This document shows positions 18,944 to 30,574 of a stretch of 37,153 nucleotides of DNA, piece by piece. A model generated the notes under the pieces. It ran no database searches. It saw nothing but the letters and a program-made list of their open reading frames with translations, and was not told the origin of the DNA. Within the stretch, counting starts at the first letter, position 1. Each line of letters starts with the position of its first letter. Source of the DNA: Alphaproteobacteria bacterium (lineage in GTDB: Bacteria > Pseudomonadota > Alphaproteobacteria > MPNO01 > VGEU01); the NCBI GenBank assembly GCA_016869145.1, contig VGEU01000023.1:1-37153 (forward strand), given 5' to 3'. Position numbers and translations under genes: made by a program.

Positions 18944-18959
18944 CCGAACTATTGTTCGG
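18944..18959 (-). other. Small hairpin downstream of aspartate aminotransferase
   Basis: CCGAAC-TATT-GTTCGG is a perfect 6-bp stem with a 4-nt loop, about 40 bp after the aminotransferase stop on the minus strand. It lacks a T-run, so it is at best a weak or Rho-assisted termination signal ahead of the EF-G-like gene. Confidence 0.3.
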
Positions 18960-19000
18960 CGGTCGATGAGGCCATGCAAGCGGATTCGCCGGGTCGCGGA

Positions 19001-20245
<1,245 letters not shown>

Positions 20246-20283
20246 CTAGAGCATCAACGGCCCGGATGGAACCACCTGCGCCG

Positions 20284-20312
20284 CTGACAGCGGGCCGGGC
20301 GCGCGCCATATT
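20284..20312 (+). promoter_or_regulatory. Putative uvrB promoter placing the start site at the ATG
   Basis: CTGACA (20284-20289, five of six), a 17-nt spacer and CATATT (20307-20312, four of six) form a good sigma-70-like pair. The expected start, seven or eight bases on, coincides with the A of the ATG at 20320, and no Shine-Dalgarno sequence exists. No alphaproteobacterial LexA box of the GTTC-N7-GTTC or GAAC-N7-GAAC type is visible in this spacer. Confidence 0.5.
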
Positions 20313-20319
20313 AGCGACC

Positions 20320-22436
<2,117 letters not shown>

Positions 22437-22440
<4 letters not shown>

Positions 22441-23210
22441 CGGCATCGACGCGGGGAACGGCGCTCGTCACCGGGGCGGGCCGGCGGATCGGACGGACGA
22501 TCGCCGAGGCGCTCGCGGGTCTCGGCTATTCGGTCGCCATCCACTTCCAAAGATCACGCGCCGACGCTGAGGCGGTCGCGCATGCGATCGTCGCCGCGGG
22601 CGGCCGCGCCGCGGTCCTCGCCGCCGATCTCGGGCGCGAGGCCGAGACCCGCACGCTCGTCGCGCGGGCCGCGGCGGCGCTCGGGCCGCTCACCTGCCTC
22701 GTCAACAACGCATCGGTCTTCGATGCCGACAGCATCGCCTCGGCGACGCGCGAGAGCTGGGACGCGCACATGGAGGTCAATCTTCGCGCGCCCTTCGTCC
22801 TGATGCAGGATTTCGCCGCGCAGCTCCCGCACGATGCGACCGGCAACGTGATCAACCTGCTCGACGAGCGGGTGTGGAACCCGACGCCCTATTTCGTGTC
22901 CTACACCGTGAGCAAGATCGGCCTGTGGACGCTGACCCAGACCCTGGCGCTCGCGCTCGCCCCGCGCGTCCGCGTCAACGCGATCGGCCCCGGCCCGACC
23001 TTGCCGAGCGCGCGGCAGAGCCTCGCGCAGTTCGAGCGGCAATGGGCGGCGATGCCGTTGAAGCGCGGCACGACTCCGGACGAGATCGCGGCCGCCGTGC
23101 GCTTCATCCTCGATTCGCCGGCGATGACCGGCCAGATGATCGCGCTCGACGGCGGCCGACATCTCGGCTGGGCGCATCCGGGTGCGACGGTCGAGGTCTA
23201 TGACGAATGA
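22437..23210 (+). CDS. SDR oxidoreductase, pteridine reductase-like (FolM/PTR1 type)
   Basis: This is a 257-residue short-chain dehydrogenase. The cofactor motif TGAGRRIG (12-19) has two arginines, as in NADPH-preferring pteridine reductases. The catalytic tyrosine and lysine are Tyr156 and Lys160 in YTVSK. Thirteen residues before the tyrosine, where most SDRs have the catalytic serine, there is Asp143 (INLLDER). Trypanosomatid PTR1 has the same Asp-x12-Tyr-x3-Lys arrangement. The substrate is therefore probably a dihydropteridine such as dihydrobiopterin, dihydromonapterin or dihydrofolate. Position supports this: it overlaps uvrB by four bases (ATGA) and folB follows. The family is certain; the pterin substrate is a good inference. 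Confidence 0.85.
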
Positions 23211-23253
23211 GCGCCGGCCCCCGGTGCAGAAGAGCGAGCAGCGACGACCGACC

Positions 23254-23664
23254 ATGACACAGCCCCGCGCCCAGCCGCGCCACGATGCGCAAGCCGCGCC
23301 CCGCATTTACGCGATGATCGTGCGCGACCTCGTCCTCAACTGCCTGATCGGCGTGCACCGGCACGAACGTGACGGCGTGCAGCGCGTGCGCATCAATCTC
23401 GAGCTCGACGTCGTCGAAGACGACCGTCCCCGCGATGATCGCCTCGCCCATGTTCTCGACTACGAGGTGGTTCTCGGGCGCATCCGCGCCGCGGTCACGG
23501 CGGGTCACGTCAACCTGGTCGAGACCCTCGCCGAACGGATCGCGGCGATCTGTCTCGACTACCGCACCGTGGCCGCGGTCCGGGTCCGGGTCGAGAAGCT
23601 CGATGTGTTCGAGGATGCCGCGAGCGTCGGGGTCGAGATCCGACGGGCGCGTGGTGCACCCTGA
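23254..23664 (+). CDS. folB: Dihydroneopterin aldolase
   Basis: FolB cleaves dihydroneopterin to the hydroxymethyl pterin used in folate synthesis. The core family pattern is visible: LNCLIGVHRHERDGVQ with the catalytic glutamate region near the N-terminus, the central LDYEVVLGRI and LVETLAERIAAICL, and VRVRVEKLDVFEDAASVG with the conserved lysine near the C-terminus. The 136-residue form from the ATG at 23254 carries about 18 variable residues before the fold; an earlier in-frame ATG at 23200 overlaps the SDR gene end and has GAGG close upstream, so it cannot be excluded. folP lies about 10 kb away in another operon. Confidence 0.92.
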   Translation: MTQPRAQPRHDAQAAPRIYAMIVRDLVLNCLIGVHRHERDGVQRVRINLELDVVEDDRPRDDRLAHVLDYEVVLGRIRAAVTAGHVNLVETLAERIAAICLDYRTVAAVRVRVEKLDVFEDAASVGVEIRRARGAP

Positions 23665-23988
23665 TCCGCGAACGATTCCGAGGGCTTAGGCGGGCCTTTT
23701 GCACAGTAGAGCGAAGCCACGGAGGCGCGCCCGGCGAATCGCGAAAAGACGCGTCGCGTTAACCCGGCAGCAATCCTGGTGCGCCCAAAATATTTGATAT
23801 TTCAAAGATATAGAGGACGTGCACAAGAATGGATCAAGGCTCGAAAAGCCCTGGATTCCCTGAGGCATCGCCCCGATGTGGCGGCAATATCGACAGGCTT
23901 GTCCACAGAGGCGGTGGAAAATCGGCCGCTGCCGCCCCGCGCCGCGCCCGATTGACCGGGTCCGGCGCGCGAACCACCTGATCCTGAG
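23665..23988. other. 324-bp spacer before uvrC with an AT-rich dyad
   Basis: No convincing gene or tRNA is seen. The centre is unusually AT-rich for this chromosome (about 23785-23835) and contains the dyad TTTGA-TATT-TCAAA (23793-23806), which resembles a protein-binding site. A TTGACC at 23952-23957 could be a -35 element for uvrC, but the matching -10 (CACCTG) is poor. A possible weak hairpin followed by TTTT sits about 30 bp after folB. The region probably carries the uvrC promoter. Confidence 0.35.
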
Positions 23989-25884
23989 ATGACCGGAGAC
24001 AGCGCCCGACCGACCGCGTCCGAGCCCCCCACCGCTCCGGACGCGCCGGGTGTCGCGGTGATCGAGGCGACGCTCCGCACCCTTCCCGGCCTCCCCGGCG
24101 TCTACCGGATGAACGGCGCCGACGGCGATGCGCTCTATGTCGGCAAGGCCAAGAATCTCAGGAAGCGCGTCGCCACCTATGCGCGCCCCGAGCGCCTGCC
24201 GCTCCGTCTCAAGCAGATGGTCGACGCGACGCTCTCGATGGAGATCGTGACGACCCACACCGAGGTCGAGGCGCTTCTTCTCGAGAGCAACCTGATCAAG
24301 CGCCTGAAGCCGCGCTACAATGTCTGCCTCCGCGACGACAAGTCGTTCCCGTTCATCCTCCTCACCGGCGACCACGATTTTCCGCAGCTTCTGAAGCACC
24401 GCGGCGCGCGCAGCCGGAAGGGCGCCTATTTCGGCCCCTTCGCCTCGGCCGGCGCCGTCAACCGCACGCTCGCGACCCTGCAGCGCGCCTTCCCGCTGCG
24501 CTCGTGCTCCGACCACGTGTTCGCGAGCCGGACGCGACCCTGCCTCCAGTTCCAGATCAAGCGTTGCACGGCGCCCTGCGTCGGACGCATCGCGGGCGCG
24601 GACTACGGCGCGATCGTCGCCGACGCGCAAGATTTCCTGTCCGGCCGGAGCCAGGAGTTGCAGCAGCGTCTCGCCGATCGCATGCAGGGGGCGAGCGATG
24701 GCCTCGAATACGAAGTCGCCGCAATCTATCGCGACCGCATCCGCGCGCTCGCCCAGATCCAGGCCCGCCAGGACATCAACATCGCGGGCCTCGGCGAGGC
24801 CGACGTGATCGCGGCCTACCAGGACGGCGGACACACCTGCATCCAGGTCTTCTTCTATCGCGCGGGCCAGAACTTCGGCAACCGCACCTATTTCCCGACG
24901 CACGCCCGTGACGTCGAGATCGCCGAGGTCCTCGAGCAGTTCATCGGCCAGTTCTATGCCGACAAGACGCCGCCGGCGCGCGTCCTGATCAGCCACGCCC
25001 TCCCCCAGCAGGCCCTTCTCGCCGAGGCACTCGCGGTGCGCGCCGGCCGCGCGGTCGAGCTCGCCGTGCCGGTGCGCGGCACCCGTCGTAAGGTCGTCGA
25101 CAACGCGATCCTCAACGCGCGCGAGGCGCTCGGGCGCCGGCTCGCCGAATCAAGCGCGCAACGGCGTCTTCGCGAGGGCCTCGCCGAACTCTTCGGTCTC
25201 GATTCGGCGCCGCGCCGGATCGAGGTCTATGACAACAGCCACATCGGCGGCACCAACGCGCTCGGCGCGATGATCGTCGCCGGGCCGGACGGCTTCGACA
25301 AGGGCGCCTATCGCAAGTTCAACATCAAGGGTGCCGAGATCACGCCGGGCGACGACTATGCGATGATGCGCGAGGTGCTCGGCCGCCGCTTCGCGCGCGC
25401 GCTCAAGGAAGACCCCGATCGCGAGCGCGGCCAGTGGCCCGACCTGGTCCTGATCGACGGCGGCCTCGGTCAGCTCAACGCCGCCTGCGAGGTGCTGGCC
25501 GAGCACGGGATCGCCGATCTCGAGCTCGTCGCGATTTCGAAGGGACCCGACCGCGACGCCGGGCGCGAGCGCTTCCACGCGCCCGGGCGCGAGCCCTTCA
25601 TGCTGCCGCCCAACGACCCCGTCCTCTATTTTCTGCAGCGGCTCCGCGACGAGGCGCATCGCTTCGCGATCGGCGCCCATCGCGCCCGGCGCTCGGCGGC
25701 GATCGGCCGTTCGCCCCTCGACGAGATCGCCGGCATCGGCGACCGGCGCAAGCGCGCCCTCCTGCATCGGTTCGGCTCCGCCGACGGCGTCGCCAAGGCG
25801 GGTCTCGGCGACCTCGAGACGGTCGACGGCATTTCTACGACGGTGGCACGACGCATCTATGATTACTTCCACGGCAACGGGTAG
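23989..25884 (+). CDS. uvrC: UvrABC excinuclease subunit UvrC
   Basis: UvrC makes both incisions in nucleotide excision repair. The 631-residue protein has the full set of domains. The N-terminal GIY-YIG nuclease for the 3-prime cut shows PGVYRM (36-41), [12 protein letters not shown] (50-61). A Cys-rich stretch follows ([22 protein letters not shown]). The UVR domain contacting UvrB lies around residues 215-260. The RNase H-like endonuclease for the 5-prime cut has [12 protein letters not shown] and [14 protein letters not shown]. The C-terminal helix-hairpin-helix pair includes [16 protein letters not shown]. The first 25 residues are low-complexity, and a later start is possible. pgsA follows by 38 bp, the common uvrC-pgsA pairing. 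Confidence 0.97.
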   Translation: MTGDSARPTASEPPTAPDAPGVAVIEATLRTLPGLPGVYRMNGADGDALYVGKAKNLRKRVATYARPERLPLRLKQMVDATLSMEIVTTHTEVEALLLESNLIKRLKPRYNVCLRDDKSFPFILLTGDHDFPQLLKHRGARSRKGAYFGPFASAGAVNRTLATLQRAFPLRSCSDHVFASRTRPCLQFQIKRCTAPCVGRIAGADYGAIVADAQDFLSGRSQELQQRLADRMQGASDGLEYEVAAIYRDRIRALAQIQARQDINIAGLGEADVIAAYQDGGHTCIQVFFYRAGQNFGNRTYFPTHARDVEIAEVLEQFIGQFYADKTPPARVLISHALPQQALLAEALAVRAGRAVELAVPVRGTRRKVVDNAILNAREALGRRLAESSAQRRLREGLAELFGLDSAPRRIEVYDNSHIGGTNALGAMIVAGPDGFDKGAYRKFNIKGAEITPGDDYAMMREVLGRRFARALKEDPDRERGQWPDLVLIDGGLGQLNAACEVLAEHGIADLELVAISKGPDRDAGRERFHAPGREPFMLPPNDPVLYFLQRLRDEAHRFAIGAHRARRSAAIGRSPLDEIAGIGDRRKRALLHRFGSADGVAKAGLGDLETVDGISTTVARRIYDYFHGNG

Positions 25885-25922
25885 ACTGTGATGGACGATC
25901 GGCCGGCCCGACCGGCGCAACG

Positions 25923-26555
25923 ATGCGGACCGCGATGATCACGAGCCTGCCCAACCTGCTCACGCTGTTCCGTGTGGCCGTGATACCGGTCATTGTCGGC
26001 CTGTTCTTCTGGCCGAGCGATCTCGGCAGTTGGATCGTGTGCGCGCTGTTTTCGATCGCCGCGATCACCGATTTCTTCGACGGCTATCTCGCGCGACGGC
26101 GCGCGCAGCAATCATCGTTCGGGCGCTTCCTCGATCCGATCGCTGACAAGATTCTCGTCGCCGCGACGCTCCTGATGCTCGCCGGCACCGGCAAGATCGA
26201 CGGCCTCGCTCTGATACCCGCCGCGGTCATCCTCTGCCGCGAGATCCTGGTCTCGGGGCTCCGCGAGTTCCTCGCCGGTCTCGCCGTCGCCGTGCCGGTC
26301 TCCCCGCTCGCCAAGTGGAAGACGACGATCCAGCTCGTCGCGATCGGGATCCTGATCGTCGGTGACGCCGGCCCGGCTGCGATCCCGGTCCGGCTGATCG
26401 GCGAGCTCGGCCTGTGGGCGGCGGCCGCGCTCACGTTCGCGACGGGCTACGACTATCTCGGCGCCGGGCTCGGCCACATGGGCGTCGGCGCCGCGACCAA
26501 CACGGCGGACACCGACGAGACGACCGGGGACGAGCCGGTGGCGCACGGTCGCTAG
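25923..26555 (+). CDS. pgsA: CDP-diacylglycerol-glycerol-3-phosphate 3-phosphatidyltransferase
   Basis: PgsA is the inner-membrane enzyme making phosphatidylglycerol-phosphate, the committed step to phosphatidylglycerol and cardiolipin. The 210-residue protein opens with MITSLPNLLTLFRVAVIPV and has several hydrophobic helices. The CDP-alcohol phosphotransferase motif is complete: Asp50, Asp53-Gly54, Ala57-Arg58, Gly67, Asp71 and Asp75. The last 25 residues are a polar acidic tail. The ATG at 25935 (MITSLPN) is an equally good start. It is followed after 2 bp by mobB, so the molybdopterin genes are probably co-transcribed. Confidence 0.96.
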   Translation: MRTAMITSLPNLLTLFRVAVIPVIVGLFFWPSDLGSWIVCALFSIAAITDFFDGYLARRRAQQSSFGRFLDPIADKILVAATLLMLAGTGKIDGLALIPAAVILCREILVSGLREFLAGLAVAVPVSPLAKWKTTIQLVAIGILIVGDAGPAAIPVRLIGELGLWAAAALTFATGYDYLGAGLGHMGVGAATNTADTDETTGDEPVAHGR

Positions 26556-26557
26556 CG

Positions 26558-27079
26558 ATGCAGCGCGTTTTCGGCATCGCCGGCTGGAGTGGCAGCGGCA
26601 AGACGACGCTGATCACCAAGCTCATCCCCGAGCTGGTCGGCCGCGGCATGCGGGTCTCGACCATCAAGCATGCGCACCATCTCTTCGATGTCGACAAGCC
26701 GGGGAAGGACTCCCACGTCCATCGCGAGGCCGGCGCGACCGAGGTGCTGATCTCCTCGGTCCACCGCTGGGCGTTGATGCACGAGAACCGCGGCGCGCCC
26801 GAGCCGTCGCTCGCCGAGCTCGTCGCCAAGCTCGCGCCGGTCGATCTCGTGCTGATCGAGGGCTTCAAGTTCGGCGAGCACCGGAAGCTCGAGGTGCATC
26901 GTCCGTTGGTTGGCAAGCCCCTCCTCGCCGCGACCGATCCGGCCGTCGTCGCGATCGCGAGCGACGAGACCATCCCCGAGGCCCGCGTGCCGGTTCTGCC
27001 CATCGACGACATCCGTTCGATCGGCGATCTCGTCGTCGCGGCGAGCGGCCTCGCGCAGCGCGTGCCGCGCGGACGCTGA
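26558..27079 (+). CDS. mobB: Molybdopterin-guanine dinucleotide biosynthesis protein MobB
   Basis: MobB is a GTP-binding protein that assists MobA in attaching GMP to molybdopterin. The 173 residues start with MQRVFGIAGWSGSGKTTL, with the P-loop at 9-17. Next are STIKHAHHLFDVDKPGKDS, the conserved histidine-rich segment, then LVLIEGFKFGEHRKLEVHR, the usual MobB signature. It sits 2 bp after pgsA and 2 bp before moeA in one tight operon. No mobA is in the window. Confidence 0.94.
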   Translation: MQRVFGIAGWSGSGKTTLITKLIPELVGRGMRVSTIKHAHHLFDVDKPGKDSHVHREAGATEVLISSVHRWALMHENRGAPEPSLAELVAKLAPVDLVLIEGFKFGEHRKLEVHRPLVGKPLLAATDPAVVAIASDETIPEARVPVLPIDDIRSIGDLVVAASGLAQRVPRGR

Positions 27080-27081
27080 GC

Positions 27082-28335
27082 ATGGCGCAGCTCTCCGACG
27101 ACTGCTTCGCGTTCGGCGGCCGGCTCGCGACCGCGGCCGAGGCGCTCGACGAGCTCGACCGCCGGCTCGGCGTGGTTGTCGACCGCGAGACCATCGCCCT
27201 CGACGCCGCGCTCGGGCGCATCCTCGCCGAGGACGTGACATCGCCGCGCGCCGTGCCGCCGCACGACAACGCCGCCGTCGACGGGTTCGCCGTCCACCAC
27301 GATGACCTCGCGCCCGATCGCGACACCCGCCTCGGGATCGTCGGACGTGCCGCGGCCGGCCATCCCTTCGCCGGGTCGCCACCGCGCGGCACGGCGGTCC
27401 GCGTCCTGACCGGCGCGCCGATGCCGCCCGGCCCCGACACCGTGTTCATGCAGGAGGACTGCCGCGTCGAGGGCGAGGACGTGATCGTTCCGCCCGGCAT
27501 CAAGAAGGGCGCCAATCGTCGCCGCGCGGGCGAGGACATCGCGTCGGGCGCGACGATCCTCGGCAGCGGTCGGCGGCTCCGCGCCCAGGATCTCGGGCTC
27601 GCCGCCTCGGTCGGACGCACGACGCTCGGCGTCCACCGTCCGCTCCGGGTCGCGGTGTTCTCGACCGGCGACGAGGTGCGAGACATCGGGGCGGAGCTGC
27701 CGGCGGGCTGCATCTTCGATGCGAACCGGCACGTCCTCCTCGGCCTCCTCCGCGCACTCGGCACCGCGGTCTCCGATCTCGGCATCGTGCCCGATCGCTA
27801 CGAGGCCGTGCACGCGGCGCTGGCGCGCGCCGCCGCCGGCCACGATCTCCTGGTCACGTCGGGGGGCATGTCGACCGGCGAGGAGGACCATGTCCGCGCC
27901 GCCGTCGCCGCGCAGGGCCATATCCATTTCTGGCGTCTCGCGATCCGCCCGGGCCGTCCGCTCGCCTTCGGCCAGATCGGGCGCGTGCCGTTCATCGGGC
28001 TGCCCGGCAACCCGGTCGCGATGATGGTGACGTTCCTCCGCTTCGCGAGGCCGGCCATCCTGCGGCTCGCCGGCGCGACCGTGACCCCGCCGATGCAGTT
28101 CCCGGTCCGCGCCCGCTTCGACTACAAGAAGAAGGCCGGGCGCCGCGAGTGGGTGCGGGTTCGCCTCGCCGCGGGCGAGGGCGGCATCCCGGAGGCGACC
28201 AAGTTCCCGCGCGACGGCGCCGGCATCCTCACCTCGATGGTCGAATCCGACGGGCTCGTCGAGCTGCCCGAGGAGTTGACTCGCGTGGAGCCCGGCACCA
28301 TCGTCAGCTATATGCCGTTCAGTGAGGTCGCGTGA
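27082..28335 (+). CDS. moeA: Molybdopterin molybdenumtransferase MoeA
   Basis: MoeA inserts molybdate into molybdopterin-AMP to complete the molybdenum cofactor. This 417-residue protein has domains I and II (LGRILAEDVTSPRAVPPHDNAAVDGFAV), the central MogA-like domain III with VFSTGDEV and LLVTSGGMSTGEEDHV, FIGLPGNPVAMMVTF as the conserved MPT-binding turn, and the C-terminal beta domain IV. The GGMSTGEEDH variant replaces the usual GGVSVGDYD but keeps the acid and glycines. Its stop shares one base with the moaD start (TGATG), so the two are coupled. MsrP, encoded elsewhere in the window, uses this cofactor class. Confidence 0.95.
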   Translation: MAQLSDDCFAFGGRLATAAEALDELDRRLGVVVDRETIALDAALGRILAEDVTSPRAVPPHDNAAVDGFAVHHDDLAPDRDTRLGIVGRAAAGHPFAGSPPRGTAVRVLTGAPMPPGPDTVFMQEDCRVEGEDVIVPPGIKKGANRRRAGEDIASGATILGSGRRLRAQDLGLAASVGRTTLGVHRPLRVAVFSTGDEVRDIGAELPAGCIFDANRHVLLGLLRALGTAVSDLGIVPDRYEAVHAALARAAAGHDLLVTSGGMSTGEEDHVRAAVAAQGHIHFWRLAIRPGRPLAFGQIGRVPFIGLPGNPVAMMVTFLRFARPAILRLAGATVTPPMQFPVRARFDYKKKAGRREWVRVRLAAGEGGIPEATKFPRDGAGILTSMVESDGLVELPEELTRVEPGTIVSYMPFSEVA

Positions 28336-28586
28336 TGCAGGTGCTCTATTTCGGCTGGGTGCGCAGCAAGATCGGCGTGCCGGGCGAGGACATCCGCCCG
28401 CCGGCCGATGTCGCGACCATCGCGGACCTGATCGTCTGGCTCAAAGGCCGCGGCCACGGCTATGCCGAGGCGTTCCGCGATCTGTCGATCGTGCGCGCCG
28501 CGGTGAACCAGGAGATGGCGCAGCTCGATGCGCCGATCCGCGCCGGCGACGAGGTGGCGCTGTTCCCGCCGATGACCGGCGGCTGA
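28335..28586 (+). CDS. moaD: Molybdopterin synthase sulfur-carrier subunit MoaD
   Basis: MoaD is the ubiquitin-like small subunit that delivers sulfur as a C-terminal thiocarboxylate. The 83-residue protein starts MQVLYFGWVRSKIGVPGEDI and ends PPMTGG, with the required Gly-Gly at the C-terminus. The ATG at 28335 overlaps the moeA stop by one base; an in-frame GTG one codon earlier is less likely. moaE follows after 16 bp. Confidence 0.95.
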   Translation: MQVLYFGWVRSKIGVPGEDIRPPADVATIADLIVWLKGRGHGYAEAFRDLSIVRAAVNQEMAQLDAPIRAGDEVALFPPMTGG

Positions 28587-28602
28587 ACCGGCGCGCGTCG
28601 CG

Positions 28603-29085
28603 ATGATCAAGGTCCAGGCCGAGGATTTCGACATCGGCGCCGCGCTCGCCACGCTGACCGCGGGCAAGACCCATGTCGGCGCGCTCGCGAGCTTCGTCGG
28701 CCTCGTGCGCGACATCGCGGGCGAGCACCGGATCGCGTCGATGACGCTCGAGCATTATCCGGGCATGACCGAGCGCGCGCTCGCCGGTATCGAGGCCGAG
28801 GCGCGGGCGCGCTGGCCGCTCGATGACGTGCTGATCGTCCACCGCTACGGCCGGCTCGAGCCGGGCGACCGCATCGTCCTCGTCGCGACCACCTCCGCCC
28901 ATCGCGACGCGGCGATGAACGCCTGTCACTTCCTGATCGACTGGCTCAAGACCAAGGCGCCGTTCTGGAAGCTTGAGGACGGCAGCGGTGGCGCCGCCTG
29001 GGTCGCCGCCCGCGACAGCGACGACGACGCCGCCGAACGCTGGCAGACGTCGCCGACGGCGCAGAAGTCGCCGACGTCGACGTAG
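28603..29085 (+). CDS. moaE: Molybdopterin synthase catalytic subunit MoaE
   Basis: MoaE converts precursor Z (cPMP) to molybdopterin with sulfur from MoaD. In 160 residues it shows the N-terminal GALASFVGLVRD, the central LEHYPGMTERAL, VHRYGRLEPGD, SAHRDAAMNACHFLIDWLK and the active-site lysines in KTKAPFWKLE. The tail (about 20 residues rich in Ser, Thr, Asp) is beyond the family core and is encoded by a short direct repeat GTCGCCGACG. It is the last gene of the uvrC-pgsA-moa run and ends 7 bp from the convergent ilvE stop, leaving no room for a dedicated terminator. moaA, moaB and moaC are not in the window. Confidence 0.95.
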   Translation: MIKVQAEDFDIGAALATLTAGKTHVGALASFVGLVRDIAGEHRIASMTLEHYPGMTERALAGIEAEARARWPLDDVLIVHRYGRLEPGDRIVLVATTSAHRDAAMNACHFLIDWLKTKAPFWKLEDGSGGAAWVAARDSDDDAAERWQTSPTAQKSPTST

Positions 29086-29092
29086 CAGCGCG

Positions 29093-29965
29093 CTAGGACG
29101 GCTGGCGCACCAGCTTCTCGTAGTCGTCGCGGAGCCGTCGCGTCACCGGTCCGACCTGGTAGTGGTGCGGGCCGATCTGGCCGACGGCGGTCACCTCGGC
29201 CGCCGTTCCGGTCACGAACACCTCGTCCGTCTTGTCGAGCTCCGCCGGCATCAGCGCCCGCTCGACGACCTTGATCCCGGCCTTCTTCGCAAGACCGATC
29301 ACCGATTTCCGGGTGATGCCGTCGAGGAAGCAGTCGGGCTCCGGTGTGTGCAACTCGCCGTTCTGGACCAGGAACAGGTTCGCGCCCGTCGCCTCCGCGA
29401 GCCGGCCGCGATAGTCGAGCATCAAGGCATCGTCGTAGCCGGACGCCTCGGCCTTGTGCTTCGAGAGCGTGCAGATTGTGTAGAGGCCGGCCGCCTTGGC
29501 CTTGACCGGGGCGGTGTCCGGCGCCGGGCGACGCCAGTCCGACCAGGCCAGCTTGATGCCGCGCTCGCGCGCCTCGGGCGAGAAATAGGACGGCCATTCC
29601 CAGACCGCGATCGCGAGATGGATCTTGGTCTTCTGCGCCGACACGCCGAGCTGCTCCGAGCCGCGCCAAGCGATCGGGCGCACATAGGCGTCCTTGTGGC
29701 CGCTCGCCTTGACGGTCAAGTTGGTCGCCGCGTCGATCTCGGCGACCGAATAGGGAATCTCGAAGCCCATGATCTTGGCCGAGTCGGCGAGGCGCTGCGA
29801 ATGGTCGTTGAGCCGGAAGACCCGGCCCTCATAGACCCGCTCGCCCTCGAACACGCAGCTCGCGTAATGGAGGCCATGGGTCAAGACGTGAATCTTGGCG
29901 TCGCGCCACGGGATCAGCATGCCGTCGAACCAGATCTGGCCGTCCTGATCGTCGAAGTTCATCAT
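29093..29965 (-). CDS. ilvE: Branched-chain amino acid aminotransferase (class IV)
   Basis: IlvE transfers amino groups between glutamate and the branched-chain 2-oxo acids. The 290-residue protein is a fold type IV PLP enzyme: DGQIWFDGMLIPWRDAKIHVLTHGLHYASCVFEG at the N-terminus (shown in part by WFDGMLIPW), the cofactor lysine in VKAKAAGLYTI, and LAEATGANLFLV followed by PDCFLDGITRKSV. The start ATG at 29965 has GAGGGG 7 nt upstream; a second ATG follows at once. Longer in-frame starts would run into the operator and the divergent marR gene. The MarR-type regulator shares its upstream region, which contains a palindrome overlapping a TTGACA -35 candidate. Confidence 0.93.
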   Translation of the reverse strand: MMNFDDQDGQIWFDGMLIPWRDAKIHVLTHGLHYASCVFEGERVYEGRVFRLNDHSQRLADSAKIMGFEIPYSVAEIDAATNLTVKASGHKDAYVRPIAWRGSEQLGVSAQKTKIHLAIAVWEWPSYFSPEARERGIKLAWSDWRRPAPDTAPVKAKAAGLYTICTLSKHKAEASGYDDALMLDYRGRLAEATGANLFLVQNGELHTPEPDCFLDGITRKSVIGLAKKAGIKVVERALMPAELDKTDEVFVTGTAAEVTAVGQIGPHHYQVGPVTRRLRDDYEKLVRQPS

Positions 29966-30006
29966 GGGCCTACCCCTCGGTCGGGACACATTGTTTCGGA
30001 ATTGGA

Positions 30007-30036
30007 TTGCCATGCGTAACATTAATTGGCATATAT
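30007..30036 (+). promoter_or_regulatory. Putative marR promoter
   Basis: TTGCCA (30007-30012, five of six) and the AT-rich -10 region ATATAT (30031-30036) are 18 nt apart. The expected start is at or next to the A of the marR ATG at 30043. The -10 lies inside the palindrome, so self-repression is easy to picture. On the opposite strand a perfect TTGACA (30041-30036) may serve ilvE, though its -10 is weak. Confidence 0.4.
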
Positions 30037-30054
30037 GTCAATATGACTGACATA
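30025..30054. promoter_or_regulatory. MarR-type operator between ilvE and marR
   Basis: ATTGGCATATATGTCAAT (30025-30042) is an 18-bp palindrome with one mismatched pair, ending at the marR start codon. It overlaps a second dyad, TATGTCA-N7-TGACATA (30034-30054), with perfect 7-bp arms. Size, AT-rich core and location over two divergent promoters are typical of MarR-family sites. Binding is inferred. Confidence 0.6.
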
Positions 30055-30570
30055 AAATCCAGCGCCAACCCTCTTTTCCTCCGCGAGGAGGAGCTGCGCC
30101 AGGGCATGGAGCTCCTGTTCTACGCCTACCGCGACTTCACCTCCGAGCCGGACGAGATCCTGACGCGCTATCGCTTCGGCCGCGCCCATCACCGGGTGAT
30201 CTACTTTGTCGGCCGCAACCCGGACATGACGGTCTCCGACCTTCTCGGCATCCTCCGCATCACCAAGCAGAGCCTGTCGCGCGTCCTCGGCCAGCTCGTC
30301 CGCCAGGGCTTCGTCACCCAGACGCCCGGGCCGCGCGACCGCCGCCAGCGGCTTCTCCGCCTCACCGAGAAGGGCGAGGCGCTCGAGCGTCAGCTCTCCG
30401 AGGCGCAGCGCATCCGGATCGCCAGCGCCTATCGTGACGCCGGTGCCGACGCGGTCGAGGGCTTCCGCAAGGTCCTCCTCGGCATCGTCAATCCGCACGA
30501 CCGCGCCAAGGTCGTCGAACGCGCTGCCGACCGCGCCGCCGACAGCGCCGCCGAGCGGCGCCGGCGCTGA
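30043..30570 (+). CDS. MarR family transcriptional regulator
   Basis: The 175-residue protein has the MarR winged helix-turn-helix: GRAHHRVIYFVGRNPDMTVSDLLGILRITKQ leads into the recognition helix SLSRVLGQLVRQGFV, and the wing contains TPGPRDRRQRLLRLTEKG. N- and C-terminal helices form the dimer. The ATG at 30043 was chosen because the upstream in-frame TTG at 30007 is part of the promoter. No Shine-Dalgarno sequence is present. The divergent position opposite ilvE and the operator palindrome suggest control of itself and ilvE. The ligand is unknown. The C-terminus ends in an Ala/Arg-rich stretch, and the stop is 4 bp from the convergent phzF stop. Confidence 0.93.
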   Translation: MTDIKSSANPLFLREEELRQGMELLFYAYRDFTSEPDEILTRYRFGRAHHRVIYFVGRNPDMTVSDLLGILRITKQSLSRVLGQLVRQGFVTQTPGPRDRRQRLLRLTEKGEALERQLSEAQRIRIASAYRDAGADAVEGFRKVLLGIVNPHDRAKVVERAADRAADSAAERRRR

Positions 30571-30574
30571 GCGC

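Noticed and set aside
23697-23920. Two near-matches to DnaA boxes (TTTTGCACA and TTGTCCACA) before uvrC
   Set aside because: Each has one mismatch, they are about 200 bp apart, there is no AT-rich unwinding element of useful size between them and no origin-linked genes; chance is likely.
23781-23957. A 58-codon frame starting with GTG in the folB-uvrC spacer and a 50-codon ATG frame inside it in another phase
   Set aside because: Neither has a ribosome site or protein-like composition throughout, and two competing frames argue against coding.
29049-29077. Direct repeat GTCGCCGACG near the moaE stop
   Set aside because: It encodes a low-complexity Ser/Pro/Thr tail and can form only weak hairpins; not a convincing terminator or mobile element trace.
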